Source: Sinotaia quadrata (Eukaryota; Mollusca; Gastropoda; Architaenioglossa; Viviparidae). Taken from it: a stretch of DNA of 64,000 nt. Below are positions 36,691 to 47,889 of this stretch, piece after piece. Position numbers and translations under genes: made by a program. The first letter of the stretch is position 1; each line of letters begins with the position of its first letter. Below the pieces are notes generated by a model that worked only from the letters and a program-made list of their open reading frames with translations, was not told the origin of the DNA and did no database searches. The DNA is taken from NCBI GenBank assembly GCA_028829895.1, contig CM054179.1, positions 109,657,375 to 109,721,374 on the forward strand. The letters are read 5' to 3'.

Positions 36691-36799
36691 CTTTGTGTTT
36701 CATGTTCCACACGACAGCAATAATAATGCCAAGAGTAAGAACGATGACTCCCCAAAATAGTTCCACTTATAATAACTAAGTATCCTGTCGGGTTATCAC
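36691..36799 (-). pseudogene. Gene B: transmembrane exon with +1 frameshift
   Basis: The exon is bounded by acceptor TTATCAG|GT and donor CAAAG|GTAGGT, and aligns with the TM exon at 54985-55092 (shared GTCATCGTTCTTAC, GTCGTGTGGAA). It is 109 bp instead of 108: a run of four G (ATTTTGGGGAGTC) has one extra base. Without it the exon would code a single-pass TM helix like its sibling; as read, the frame breaks mid-helix. Either gene B's membrane form is dead or this is an assembly/homopolymer error. Confidence 0.7.
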
Positions 36800-37159
36800 C
36801 TGATAATTAAAAAAAATCAGCTATTAACTACTCTCATTCATATACTCATAGATATACAGACACATAAGCACATGCAAATACACGCACAGATGAAAATATA
36901 CATTTTATAAAATTAAGGACTAATACGGCCGTGTTGACATAAACAGATGTAATGTAAAAGTCACTACAAGTGCTAAAAGTTACATCTACAAAACAACTAT
37001 ATTACAACGGCTCGCAGAGCGTATAAATGCGTGCTTAAGGGCTTTAAACTAAATGATTAAATTCATGTCGTACATTGCGAATACGTGATTAACAACGATA
37101 TAAATACACACATATACACAAACACACATACGTACACATGAGTGTGTGCGATCGTGCGC

Positions 37160-37196
37160 GCGTGTGTGTGTGTGTGTGTTTGGAGAGAGAGAGAGA
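37160..37196. repeat. (GT)n(GA)n microsatellite
   Basis: A short GT run followed by GAGA. Confidence 0.8.
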
Positions 37197-37671
37197 GGCA
37201 GACAGATAGAAATCAGTACCACCTGTAAGGAACTTTATTTGTTTATCTTATTTCACCTAAACATTCATAATATATACATTTGTAGATAGTACTTACAAGG
37301 TGTTTTTTTTATTGATAGAAAATACATACACCGCTTTTAGTTATAAAACTAAGGAGATGTGTTTTAATCGAGAATTGTAAGAAGTAGTTATTATTTTGCA
37401 AATAATATGTCAGGAACTCCTCTCCATCCCACAAAAGTGTATATTTACTTGAAATTTAAACTGGTCATCTATATAAAGGCATTTATTGGTAAATATAATA
37501 AACAGCAAAGAAACAAATTTGATGTAAATATTGTTATGTTTTTGAATGTGTGCATGAGTGTGTGTGTGTGTGTGTGTGAATCAGCTGTATATTTTATCTA
37601 CCACCCCGGGGTCCCACTTACCATAGGCTAATCCTGGAAACGCACCTTTTGTTTGGTCACGTGTGTTGGGT

Positions 37672-37935
37672 AGAATGAATGATAGATTGTACACAGTAGA
37701 ATGAATGATAGATTGTACATAGTAGAATGAATGATAGATTGTACACAGTAGAATGAATGATAGATTGTACACAGTAGAATGAATGATAGATTGTACACAG
37801 TAGAATGAATGATAGATTGTACACAGTAGAATGAATGATAGATTGTACACAGTAGAATGAATGATAAATTGTCCACAGTAGAATGAATGATAGATTGTAC
37901 ACAGTAGAATGAATGATAGATTGTCCACAGTAGAA
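37672..37935. repeat. 26-bp minisatellite
   Basis: About ten copies of TAGAATGAATGATAGATTGT ACACAG, very uniform (an occasional GTCCAC). It ends 40 bp before a candidate exon donor. Confidence 0.97.
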
Positions 37936-37974
37936 GAATGATAGTAATGTTTTTAAATAAAAAATAAAACGCAC

Positions 37975-38093
37975 CTGAAGAGACTTTTGGTTGCATCGCG
38001 AAGGCAGGTGGCAGATACGGGTGTCTGCTCTTGACCCATGGTCTGCACTAGTCAGGTGATGCCAGGGACTTGGAAACTGCCATCCTGTGTTCC
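37975..38093 (-). other. Candidate exon, gene B region
   Basis: The 119-bp segment has a good acceptor (TTTTCTTTCAG|GG) and donor (CTTCAG|GTGCGT) on the minus strand and is open in one phase (NTGWQFPSPWHHL … TRICHLPSRC). Its phases (1 in, 0 out) do not match the phase-1 border of the TM exon below it, and it resembles no Ig or CTLD. It could belong to gene B, to an alternative transcript, or be chance. Confidence 0.25.
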
Positions 38094-38370
38094 CTGAAAG
38101 AAAACTCATTCATACACTGTATCACATCTAATAATCTTTACAGATGGAATGTATAGTTCACAAAGAAATATGACTATAGGTTAAAGAATACAAACATTCG
38201 TACGCATTAAAACTGAAGGATATAGGCAAAATCACTTAACTTCGGCAGTTATATACAGATGGTTGGATGTCCTCTGCATTAATGGTAACTGGCATAAAAT
38301 AGTGAATAGCTCATATAAAGTTAAATGTAAGATATTTTGGATTTTGACAAGGGTACCGCATATGTCTGGC

Positions 38371-38406
38371 CGCGATGGTCGAGTGGTATTGGTCTGCCGA
38401 GTAAGG
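38371..38406 (+). repeat. tRNA-like SINE head fragment
   Basis: CTGGCCGCGATGGTCGAGTG GTATTGGTCTGCCGAG resembles the 5' third of a serine-type tRNA, with an A box (TGGTCGAGTGG). There is no cloverleaf or convincing B box after it, so this is probably a truncated tRNA-derived SINE. Confidence 0.4.
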
Positions 38407-39551
38407 TCGTAATAAATGCGTTCAAGCAGTGATGTGAGTGATCAATTAAAAAGATGGCAAGATAGTTACTTATAGTTGCATTCCAGGGGAAAAAAATTGA
38501 TAGCGTTGATCGCTCCGTATATATATAGAGGTTGTGGTAGAATACGCTTAGTTTAAGGTGGAACTGTGTCGGCTTAATTTCATTATGTGACATAGTTGAT
38601 CCCTTAAATATGAAAGTAAAGGAGAAACAATCTGTAAATGTCAATCTATTACCATAGCCACAATTGGATTTTACTTTCCAAACGCCGTCAAATGAAAGTG
38701 ACAAGAAAGTTACTGCCCTTAATGTAAACATCATTTTATGTTTAAAGGTAATATCGCTGCTCACCATGTGTTCTCAAATTTACGTCATATGGTTATCATC
38801 TGTTAACCAAGATGTTATGAAAGATATCAGCAGTTTCTTTAGAAGTAAATCATGTTAGGAATATGAAAGGAAACATTTAATTATTAAATTTATTAATCAT
38901 TCATAGGGCGGCCGTATTAAGTGTGTGTAATACTCTTGTTTCGCGCAACAGTGCTATTTGTTAAATGAAGTTCTTTAACAAATGTGTCTATTTTTAAACC
39001 TTTCCTTACTGAATACCACCAAAGTCAGAGCCTAAGAGAGTGTGGATGTCTCCTTTCCAGTTGAAAATTCTTCCCAGAGATTGTGTGTATGATGTTTGTA
39101 TTTCGCTGATAAAAACGCCTACTGTTAACAACGCTATAGCAGAGTAATATCTTGGTTTTGAAGAAAAGGCAATTGAAAAGCGTTGAGTACTTTTGAGGTG
39201 ACCCGCGACGACGTCATTTGCTGCAAATATTTGCAAGCATACTAGTCCAAAAAAAGTCTTCTTCAGATGGAGCTGGTATTTAGTTGTATCTCAGTTAAAA
39301 TATAACGTCTAAAATGCTTTAGCCTAAATGCTCAGTATACTACTGTCTCTCTTGTATATCTTGAAAGAATTCTTTGTTGGCAACTTAATTCTCATTACAT
39401 TTCTGTGTGTGGTGTCTATTTACACATTAGTGCTTGTTTTACTGTATAATACATATTCGTATATCGCTGTATGTATTGTATATCGCTGGATTTTAAAGAA
39501 GAATTATTTTTAAAAAAGCATATATGGTATAAGATTTTATTTTTATTTCAG

Positions 39552-39812
39552 TGCCTTCTGGTCCTACGCGTTGTACTGTGAATGGAACTCCATACAGCAA
39601 GCACGACCAGGTTGTGCGATTGACATGTTGTGTCGACGGCGCTTATCCTGGTATTGATTTCAAGTGTAGCAACGAGTTAGATACAACACAATGTAGCACA
39701 TGCATGGTGACGTCAGGCAAAGAACAGGAAGGGAAGATAGTCACGTGTACGGTGACCAATACACGTGATCGTAGTCTACATACAACAGCGACATACAGGA
39801 CAGCCATAGCAT
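39552..39812 (+). CDS. Ig-like exon on the opposite strand
   Basis: A 261-bp exon, acceptor TTTTTATTTCAG|TG and donor ATAGCAT|GTAAGA, phase 1 to 1, open throughout. It encodes an Ig-like domain with RCTVNGTPYS, VVRLTCCVDGAYPG, two extra Cys (TTQCSTC), and KIVTCTVTNTRD, ending TATYRTAIA like its siblings. The usual core Trp is absent (FKCS). It lies inside the span of minus-strand gene B, between its CTLD and TM exons, but points the other way. Either it was inverted or it belongs to a separate plus-strand gene whose other exons I could not find. Confidence 0.72.
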
Positions 39813-41474
39813 GTAAGATTAATAATGCTTTTTGCGAACAAACATCGCCTGGCAGTGAAGGCCAGCAGGAGTCTAGGCACTACCTCAGATTCTGTCACAA
39901 GGGGCAAAAAACATGTGGCTCTGTTGACATGTCGCCAACCTCGGTAATTGTCGTTACTGTTCGGCTGCGGTGACAACAGAAAACCCAACGACATTGAACA
40001 TTACCGGAAGAATCGTCTAGTGGGATGTGTCATCGAATTCTATTGAATGCAGAAATCCTCATGTCCATTGAGGAAACGTAGGTGCTGTCACTTCGGCCGC
40101 GAGATATGAAGTCAAACGAGCTCAGACAGGGTGTGTGTGTGTGTGACAAAAATGGCCTCTCGTGTCATTAACTGCATACAACCAACGTTGCATGCATAAG
40201 CTGTCTTGAAAACGAACCTCCCCACTTTGCCAAGAAATATATATTGAAGTAATTTACCTCATCACCTCAACATTTGGCAGCAGATGAATGAAAACGAGTG
40301 GAAAGATATATTTCCAACTTTCCTTTATGAAATCTTAGTACACGAAAATTCAAATTCCATACATATGAAGTAAGATGTCTTAACATGAATCCCATTTTCA
40401 GCATAAGTGCATAAATCTTCCTTCCTTCCTTATATAGTTTTCTAAAAGTCTTCACAAACTTCTAGAAGCCTTATCTCTTGTGACATAATTTGTCCTTGCA
40501 CGCTTATTTTTTCCTCATGCAGCACGCTCTTTGTCGGCAATTTTACTATGCATCGGCTTTCTTTCTCGTAAACAACTTGTGATCAGTCATGCACAATATA
40601 TATATATGACATGAAATGTGAAGATACACTGTGTCTACGTCTGTCAGACTAAAGAGATCGTAGGAGACTGTATCTGAGTTACATAATTTATTATGCGTAA
40701 TAACAAAACTCGGGTTACTTCCCCTAGTCTGTTAGCGATTTTTATTTGTGAAATAAAATATAATTATGGGTGCATCCTTCCCTCTGACAAGCCCAAACAA
40801 CAATATATATTTATTTTACTATTGCTTTCCCTCAATTCAGTATCGTCCATGGAAGAAGCCATTTTGCATTATTGTGTCACGTGGCATTGCTATAAAGGGA
40901 ATGAAGGCGAGACTAAATATATGTGACTTGGAAATGATAAGACAATGTTTAACCGTGTGCAGAAAATGGATTTTACGACATGATTTCCTCAACATTTAGT
41001 CAAGACATTTGTCTTACCGTGTTTGGAATCCTTCAGGGATGGAGACATAATAATAGTTTAGAAAGTAGTTCTGGGCACCACTCAATTAGAAGGCCAGTTG
41101 GGCTATTTTGAAGCCCATAAAGGTATAGATATGCATAATTTTATTCTAATTTTTATTTACGAAATAATTCCTTCAAATGTGAGGCTCTCATGTGGCCTAG
41201 CTCCCGGCATCTTTCGCCAGGCCTCTGACTCGGCTAAGGCATATGTATGTCAAATACCTAACTCTTAGCTACCATATCCGTTAGGAATAAACACGTATTT
41301 TGAAAATGTGATTCGGATACTTAATTTTCAAATTTGCGAGATAATTCTGAAAAAAAGGACATTTTTTTCCATACAGATTACCTGGTAAGTAATATATTGA
41401 AATAAGCTGTTGTTTTAATAGTTGTATATTAGATATCATTGCGATTTAAACGTGAAAGACTCGGAGACATTATG

Positions 41475-41763
41475 TTTATAATGATTTTACATACGAAATA
41501 AGAAGGATGTTTGGTGTATTTGTGAATAATGATTTTACATACGAAACAAGAAGTATGTTTGGTGTATTTGTGAATAATGATTTTACATACGAAACAAGAA
41601 GTATGTTTGGTGTATTTGTGAATAATGATTTTACATACGAAACAAGAAGTATGTTTGGTGTATTTGTGAATAATGATTTTACATACGAAATAAGAAGGAT
41701 GTTTGGTGTATTTGTGAATAATGATTTTACATACAAACAAGAAGGATGTTTGGTGTATTTGTG
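41475..41763. repeat. 48-bp minisatellite
   Basis: Six copies of GTGAATAATGATTTTACATA CGAAACAAGAAGTATGTTTG GTGTATTT. The period is a multiple of three, so open frames on both strands are artefacts. It lies just downstream of gene B's third CTLD exon. Confidence 0.96.
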
Positions 41764-41934
41764 CATACAAATAAATAAATAAATGTCTGGCAGTGCTAAT
41801 CATAAAGTTAAAAAATGTTTCCTGCGTTTTCGTAATGTTATGTTGCGTGTCCTAGTTTTGTCCAATCATATAAAATAAAACATATCGATATTGCACTTGA
41901 ATAATATCAGACAAATAATATCAAGTACACGTAC

Positions 41935-42138
41935 ATATTTGTGCCTTGCAAATAAAATTTCGCTTTATCTCTTTCTTATCCTGGGGATGGATAGCACAAA
42001 ATTTGTCGTTCCATTCACCATTCGTTGAATACATTACGGTACAGTTCTCCTCGTTCAGTTCGTTGTTTGGCTCACCAGACCTCCAGTTTGAAAAATTAGC
42101 AAGAGAACCATCTGTCCATGCAAATCCACTTAGAGTTC
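41935..42138 (-). CDS. Gene B: CTLD exon 3 (EPN/WND)
   Basis: A 204-bp exon, acceptor TATATTTCAAG|GA and donor AATAT|GTACGT, phase 1 to 1, the same length and splice phases as 17245-17448. It encodes GFAWTDGS, WRSGEPNNEL with EPN, ENCTVMYS, NGEWNDKFC with WND and KRNFICKAQ. EPN plus WND predicts calcium-dependent mannose-type binding. It follows exon 2 at 47160-47275 through a split Gly codon. Confidence 0.92.
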
Positions 42139-42416
42139 CTTGAAATATAAAAAAGCACAATAACTAACGAAAACAGATTATGTAGTGACATGAACGAACG
42201 ATAACAGCAAACCTAAAACATAATTTTCAGAGTTAAACACAACGAAAGCTCGTAAATGCGTGTAAAGAATAAGTTTATTAAAATAATTTATTAAGAAACC
42301 ACTTCTTTAATTGGCATATAATCAATATGTAAGCAATTAATCAGCTATGTGTACGATTAACGACCCGAATGTATATTTCTATAATAATACTCCTATTACT
42401 ACTCCTATTTTCATAT

Positions 42417-42520
42417 TACATCTGCTGCTGCTACTAACACTACTGCTATTACTACTACTACGACTACTACTACGACTACTATTACTACTACTACAACTAC
42501 TGCTACTACTACTACGAAGA
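42417..42520. repeat. (ACT)n trinucleotide repeat
   Basis: Imperfect CTA/CTG repeat of about 100 bp, directly before the LINE fragment at 42521. Confidence 0.9.
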
Positions 42521-42835
42521 CACGTTGAAGTAGCAAAATTCATACGTAGAAACCTATGTAAAAACTATGAAGTCAAAACTTCAGAAAGAGCACGGGTGCA
42601 CCGACAAGAAGCAGTCACCGAGAAATAAGAAATCAAAATACTGTAGGACTTCGATGAGAACAGTTCGAATAATTTCTGCGCAAAGACCAGACATACATTG
42701 AAGATCTCAATAAACCTAACCGAAGAGAAGCAATAGTTAATGACGCTGTTCCCCTCAAAATATAGAAAACTAAAAACAAAAAAAGAAATAAAATTTAAAA
42801 TGTCTGGAACTCAACTGACGGAACTGAAGAAGACC
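42521..42835 (+). pseudogene. RLE-type LINE: endonuclease-end fragment
   Basis: The decayed frame HVEVAKFIRRNLCKNYEVKT … HRQEAVTEK aligns with the minus-strand copy at 45830-46655 (EVAKHIHRNLCENYGIQT, HQPEAVTE) and continues through a degraded PD..D endonuclease region. It is followed at once by the N-terminal RT part of the same LINE type, i.e. the reverse of the normal domain order. Confidence 0.6.
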
Positions 42836-42867
42836 ACAAAGACACTGCAACAATTCAACATCATGAT

Positions 42868-44135
42868 CTTTGTGGAAGATGTTAAGTAAACTTTAAGAAA
42901 GATGGCAAACTGGAAAGCCCCAAAGTACAAAGTACAAATATTCTAGTAAAATCAATTTACCTCCAGTACATGGTAGACTTACTGACCAACCAGAAACCTT
43001 GCCAGCCTGGATGGTGAAAGGAAAAAGAAGTCTGATTGTTAAAGATCCGGAGAAAGGCACGACACCAAACAACTATCACCCAATCACGTGCACATCAACT
43101 GCCTGGAAATTATTATCAGGAATCATATCTGACAAAATCATGTCTCACCTTCAGGCAAACAAAATATTAACCAATGAACAAAAGGGTGCTAGACCAGGTT
43201 GTAAAGGAACAAAGGACCAACTGGCAATTGATAAATCTATAGTTACAGATAGTACAAAACGAAAAACAATTCTTGCCATGGCATGGAGTGACTATCAAAA
43301 GGCCAATGATTCAGTCCCAAATACATGTTTACTTAAAACTATAAAATATACAGGTTAGCACCATCACTACAAAACTTTATACAAGTATCAATGACAAACG
43401 GAAAAACCGCACTCACATACAACAATATAGAAATTGTAGACCTACCAATAAAATGTTGATTTGTTCAATGAGATTCCTTATTACCAGTGCTGTTCTGCAT
43501 TGCTTTAAATCCTCTTTTTCACGTCATTCAGAAAAAGGGATCAGGGTACGAAATTAAATCAGAACTTGTTAACAGCAATTTACTGTATATGGACGATCTA
43601 AAGCTATATGATCAAAATGAATATAAAATCAACTCTTGATAAATACTGTCAGGATGTGTAGTGAGGACATTAATATGAAATTCGGCCTTCAGAGTTACGT
43701 CCCGAAAGGCAATATCAAAACGACTACAATTCGAAATCAAAGACGTTTCAGTGAGAAAAGGATATAAATACCTGAGGATGCTGCAATATCAAGAAAATAT
43801 GCAGTGAAGGAAGTCCAAAGCTAAAAGAGTATGTAAAGTGAGTTAGACGAGTTTGAAAGTCCAAGCTAAATGGGGATAACAAAATACAAGCTCTTAATGC
43901 AATACCTCTAATCCATTACACTGGAGACATCATAGACTGGACGACAACTGAAATAAATGAGCTAGATAGACAAACTAGACAACTACTCACAAAATACATA
44001 AAGCCTTACACCCAAAATCACACGTAGACATACTCTAGGTATCTCAAAAATTGGGAGACAGAGGACTTAAGAAAATCAAACATGTCATCGGTCTGGTGGA
44101 ATATATATCTGGAATAATAACAAAGATTATCCAGT
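42868..44135 (+). pseudogene. RLE-type LINE: reverse transcriptase
   Basis: RT motifs in order: RKMANWKAPK; PAWMVKGKRSLIVKDPEKGT, NNYHPITC and TAWKLLSGIISDKI; NEQKGARPGCKGTKDQL; YQKANDSVPN (with Asn where Asp is usual); LLYMDDLKLYDQ with the catalytic MDD; and thumb remnants (HPKSHVDILYL). One 119-codon open frame covers 42999-43358; elsewhere stops and shifts abound. The YMDDLKLY form and downstream partner domain point to LINEs with a restriction-like endonuclease (R2-type superfamily). Confidence 0.7.
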
Positions 44136-44210
44136 GGTTGAAGTAGTAAAGATCAGTGGATTACACCACCCCTCACGATCAAAGAAACATGGAAAAAACA
44201 ACGAAACGTA

Positions 44211-44835
44211 CTGGCGGAGTAAAATTGCCTATCCCTATTTCTAAACTTAATAATTATCTATTTGTTGCTTAATGTTAACGTGACCTGACCTTGAGCACTG
44301 CTTATGATGATATTTTTTTGTAAGTGCCATAGTTGGAGCAAACAACTCAGTTGGAAAATATGCCATAACTTGCTGATATAAACTAAACCGGTCTTCGGTG
44401 GATGAATAGGTTTTATTATCCAATTCTTAAGATTGACAAGGAATGAGACCAGCCAACGGTCTGAGATCGAAGTTTATCTACTAAAATAATTTATTGTCTA
44501 ATTTACTTGAATTTGGTATAAATCAAATCCAATCATGAAAAGGCGATCGTTAGCTTAATGCTGAGTTAACTAATTGATTGGAAGAAAAAAGAATTAGAAA
44601 TGTTTCCGTGTACTTTCTTGCTATTGATATACTAATTTTGCACTTTTATGTAGAAATGTATTAAGTAGACTACTATTTCTACAGTTGTGAATTATGATGC
44701 TTGTATTTAATATATTGAACACATGCCATTGTTTCTAGTGAACACATTCAAAACTTATTAGGTTGTATTTATTATGTTGTGTGCGTGTTTCAGGCTAATA
44801 AATACTGTTGCTGAAAACTTTGAGACTGGAATGTA
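44211..44835 (+). mobile_element. Solo LTR of the Gmr1-like family
   Basis: It begins TGGCGGAGTAAAATTGCCTA TCCCTATTTCTAA and runs through the family blocks to TTCTAGTGAACACATTC, TTTATTATGTTGTGTGCGTG and CAGGCTAATAAATAC. It is the fullest copy of this LTR in the window, inserted at the end of the RLE-LINE fragment. Confidence 0.6.
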
Positions 44836-45329
44836 ATAAACAATGGAGTTTGAAGCTGACAAACTGAAAAGCCTAGCATTGCTTAATGATTATATTTTAC
44901 ACGGCAGAAACAGCCTTTCACGAATTTATTTGATTTCTAATTTTCATCCTGGTTCCTGGTTTATTGATTTATAAACTGTTATGACTGAGGAATATTCAAG
45001 AAGTTTCCAATGTGAAAGTGTAAAGATACACTGCATTCTGTCAAAGTATGATGGCAAAGTATTTCTGGTATAAGGAAGTTACTGGAAACTGCTAAACTGT
45101 TGTTCTACTTGAGAGAAGCATTAGAGCAAATGAGCTGCAAGTTAGTCTCGAGAGAACAGTAGCTTGTGGAACATTCTACAGCATGCAGAAATTCACCAGA
45201 ATAGATAAAACTATTGTGAACAATAAACTCATGAACAGTGTAATAAAAACGAAGTATGTTGCAACTTACATCATTCCAACTGTTGTATACTCCATTTTTG
45301 AACTATGATAAGAAAGGTCTTGTGATTTA

Positions 45330-45775
45330 TGTTGATACTAACCTGATTGCTGTATTAAATATTAAGATATAAGAATGAATAAGAGCTGATATGTGAATGT
45401 GGTTTCATGGAAATATTGATGTCAAATAAGCTTTTTATTGTGTTTCTTATATGTATATTTGATTGTTGATTTAATAACTTTATTGACCTTACATATTGAA
45501 AACCATTTGTTGGAGATGTAGTAGGTGGATGGGGGTTCACTAAACATAGATTAAAGACTGATTTATCTTCTCCTTTGATAAGAGGATTTCCACCTATGAA
45601 ATATTGTGTGACTGTAAATGATTGTTTTTAATGTTGTGAGAGAGAGAAAACGTTTACCGCACTCACATATCCGCCAAATAAGAGAAACGAGTGGTGTTTT
45701 CTGGAGAAGTATTCATAACATAAGATTACCATCACTTGAAATTAGTTATGAATTATGATGATAATGATTATTCAG
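45330..45775 (+). repeat. Dispersed repeat B, copy 3
   Basis: Homologous to 11480-11990 and 12400-12780. It has TGGGGGTTC at 45530-45538 in the primer-binding-like position and ends CATCACTTGAAATTAGTTAT. Confidence 0.6.
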
Positions 45776-45829
45776 CCTCTTTCCACGACTTCTGTTTGAC
45801 TGTCGGTTGTGATCCAAGGTCTCGGAATC

Positions 45830-46655
45830 TTACCAAGATTCTGGGAGATCCAAGGTTTTACGGAGGATGTGGGCACTTCCGAGGAGCGCTGCTTTGAGTA
45901 GTGGAGCGATTCTGTGGTTTCCAGGGAGTTTATTCAGGTAGCCTTCCAATTCAGATGTTATGTTCCCCAAGGCTCCTATCACTATAGGTATCACTTCTGC
46001 TTTTACATTCCACAGTCTCTGGATTTCTAATCTGAGGTCTTGGTATTTTTCTATTTTTTCTCTTTCTTTTGTTTTTATGTTTCTATCACTTGGAACAGCG
46101 ACATCAATGATTGATACTGTTCTGTTGGCCTTATTGAGAACTACAATGTCTGGTCTTCGTGCAGGAATCATCCGATCTGTTCTTATCTCGAAGTCCCACA
46201 GTATTTTGACTTCTTCTGTTTCGGTGACTGCTTCTGGTTGATGCATCCATGCTCTTTCTGGGGTTTGTATGCCATAGTTCTCACACAGATTTCTATGTAT
46301 GTGTTTTGCCACTTCATTGTGTCGTTTGGTGTATTCCGTTCCAGCCAGAACTTGACATCCAGATAGTATGTGCTCTGTTGTCTCATCCATGGATTTGCAG
46401 AGTCGACATTTGGAATCATTTGAAATTTTCATGATTTTCGCTTTGTGTGCTTTGGTGTTGAGTGCTTGATCTTGTGCAGCTGTTATGAGTGCTTCTGTTT
46501 CTGCTTTCAATCCGGCCTCTTTCAACCATTTGTACGTTGATTGCTTTGTTGATATTTCGTCGGCTTGTCGTACATACTGGCCATGCAGAGGTTTCTGGCT
46601 CCATGTATGTGCTAGTTCTTGGTTCGTTGTTTTCTTCCATGTTTCTTCTTCTTCT
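45830..46655 (-). pseudogene. RLE-type LINE C-terminus with restriction-like endonuclease
   Basis: A 231-codon frame (46525-45830), with an upstream part in another frame. It has WLKEAGLKAETEALI, a zinc knuckle (CRLC…TTEHILSGC), then EVKILWDFEIRTD, RRPDIVVLNK and IIDVAVPSD, a PD-(D/E)xK-like restriction-like endonuclease as in R2-type LINEs, and EIQRLWNVKAEVIPIVIGAL. It ends in TGA-free sequence at a TAA near 45830. It is 5'-truncated at a (AAG)n/(AAT)n tract. The endonuclease residues look intact, but the element has no RT. Confidence 0.75.
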
Positions 46656-46685
46656 TCTTCTTATTATTATTATTATTATTATTAT
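46640..46685. repeat. (TTC)n(TTA)n tract
   Basis: Lies exactly at the 5' truncation point of the minus-strand LINE. Confidence 0.9.
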
Positions 46686-46860
46686 GGTAATTACAATGAC
46701 GATGATAATGACGATGACATTTATGTACAAAATACGAAGTATTATATTTTGTGGAGAAAAATGTTAATTTATCAAATCAATAACATGTTATGAGCGCACG
46801 TTTATGCTAACTGTATATATTAGTCGATCATTATTCACTTTATGTGTGTGATTATTTCTT

Positions 46861-47126
46861 TGTTGTATAACTTGTTGTATTGGTCTATTAGTGCTTGGAC
46901 ACAGGTATAACTTGTTCTATTGGTCTATTAGTGCTTGGACACAGGTACGTAATTTCTTGTTGTATAACTTGTTGTATTGGTCTATTAGTGCTTGGACACA
47001 GGTACGTAATTTCTTTGTTGTATAACTTGTTGTATTGGTCTATTAGTGCTTGGACAAAGGTACGTAATTTCTTGTTGTATAACTTGTTTTGTTGGTCTAT
47101 TAGTGCTTGGACACATGTACGTAATT
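46861..47126. repeat. ~57-bp minisatellite
   Basis: About five copies of a unit with the core TATTGGTCTATTAGTGCTTG GACACAGGTACGTAATTTCTT. It ends 34 bp before CTLD exon 2 of gene B. Confidence 0.92.
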
Positions 47127-47159
47127 TCTTCTAGACAAATGTTCTTGTACTCTACTTAC

Positions 47160-47275
47160 CCCCGGGCTGTCGATGAAGGCCAAGCCAGATGTTTTGCGAA
47201 TTATTTTTGATGTTGTTAAAAATAAAATCGTTTTCATGGCTGCTTAGAATACTCACAAGATCCATGTTCATTTGC
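47160..47275 (-). CDS. Gene B: CTLD exon 2
   Basis: A 116-bp exon, acceptor TTCACAG|GC and donor CCGGGG|GTAAGT, phase 2 in and 1 out. It encodes MNMDLVSILSSHENDFIFN and NIWLGLHRQPG, the CTLD middle. Length, phases and flanking intron sequence match gene A (18079-18194). Confidence 0.9.
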
Positions 47276-47755
47276 CTGTGAATTGATAATAATGTGAATG
47301 AATACTCTGCATTCATTAATTACATAATAATAGCATATTTCACATTAAATATTTTATCATTTGGATGAGGATTGAACGCTACGGAATCATTGTTGTATTT
47401 TGCTTCATATTAATGTAAATTTTGACAGGTCACAGTTTCAATACACTGATTTACACTGACATTATAATTACATTATTGTTGGACTTTTATTTTTGTATTG
47501 CTCTTTATAGGGAAAGGCAATGTGGCACCACCAATATTAAATTATGATTACCAAGATGTAAGTATAATTACGATCGTAAAAGATAATAATTACTTTAGCT
47601 CATTTGCAATTATTTTACTTGTAAAGCAGTAATGTCATACTACGACAGGGTACATACTTTTAAGAGACTGTTGAAATCTGTGTGAGTAGTTTTTGTTCAG
47701 GACAATTATGATGCTAATAAAATGGTATGTTTTGTTTGAAGACTTTTAACATTAC

Positions 47756-47870
47756 CTGCATGTGTTTAATGCTTCGGACCATGTCGTCACCTTCGTAAAT
47801 TCTAAAAAGTAACAGTTGTCTTCATTCCGTATCCAGTTTGGTTTACAGTATCCATATGTACTATGGCTCA
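47756..47870 (-). CDS. Gene B: CTLD exon 1
   Basis: A 115-bp exon, acceptor GTCTTTGCAG|TG and donor ATGCAG|GTAATG, phase 1 in and 2 out. It encodes SHSTYGYCKPNWIRNEDNC, YFLEFTK and TWSEALNTC, the first part of a long-form CTLD. It joins the signal exon by G|TG and exon 2 by AG|G (Arg). Confidence 0.9.
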
Positions 47871-47889
47871 CTGCAAAGACTATAAATGA

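Noticed and set aside
37581..38109. Overlapping frames with repeated ILLCTIYHSFYC
   Set aside because: Three-frame reading of a 26-bp minisatellite.
38371..38450. tRNA gene
   Set aside because: Only the 5' arm and A box are tRNA-like; no cloverleaf or acceptor pairing.
38321..38767. 148-codon minus-strand frame starting with a signal-like MMFTLRAVTFLSLSF
   Set aside because: The frame runs through a tRNA-like SINE fragment and has no domain; probably chance.
39006..39236. 76-codon minus-strand frame near the Ig exon
   Set aside because: No motif, no clear splice sites, no similarity to neighbouring exons.
41429..41803. Repeat proteins in a 48-bp array
   Set aside because: Minisatellite with a period divisible by three; no start, splice or family support.
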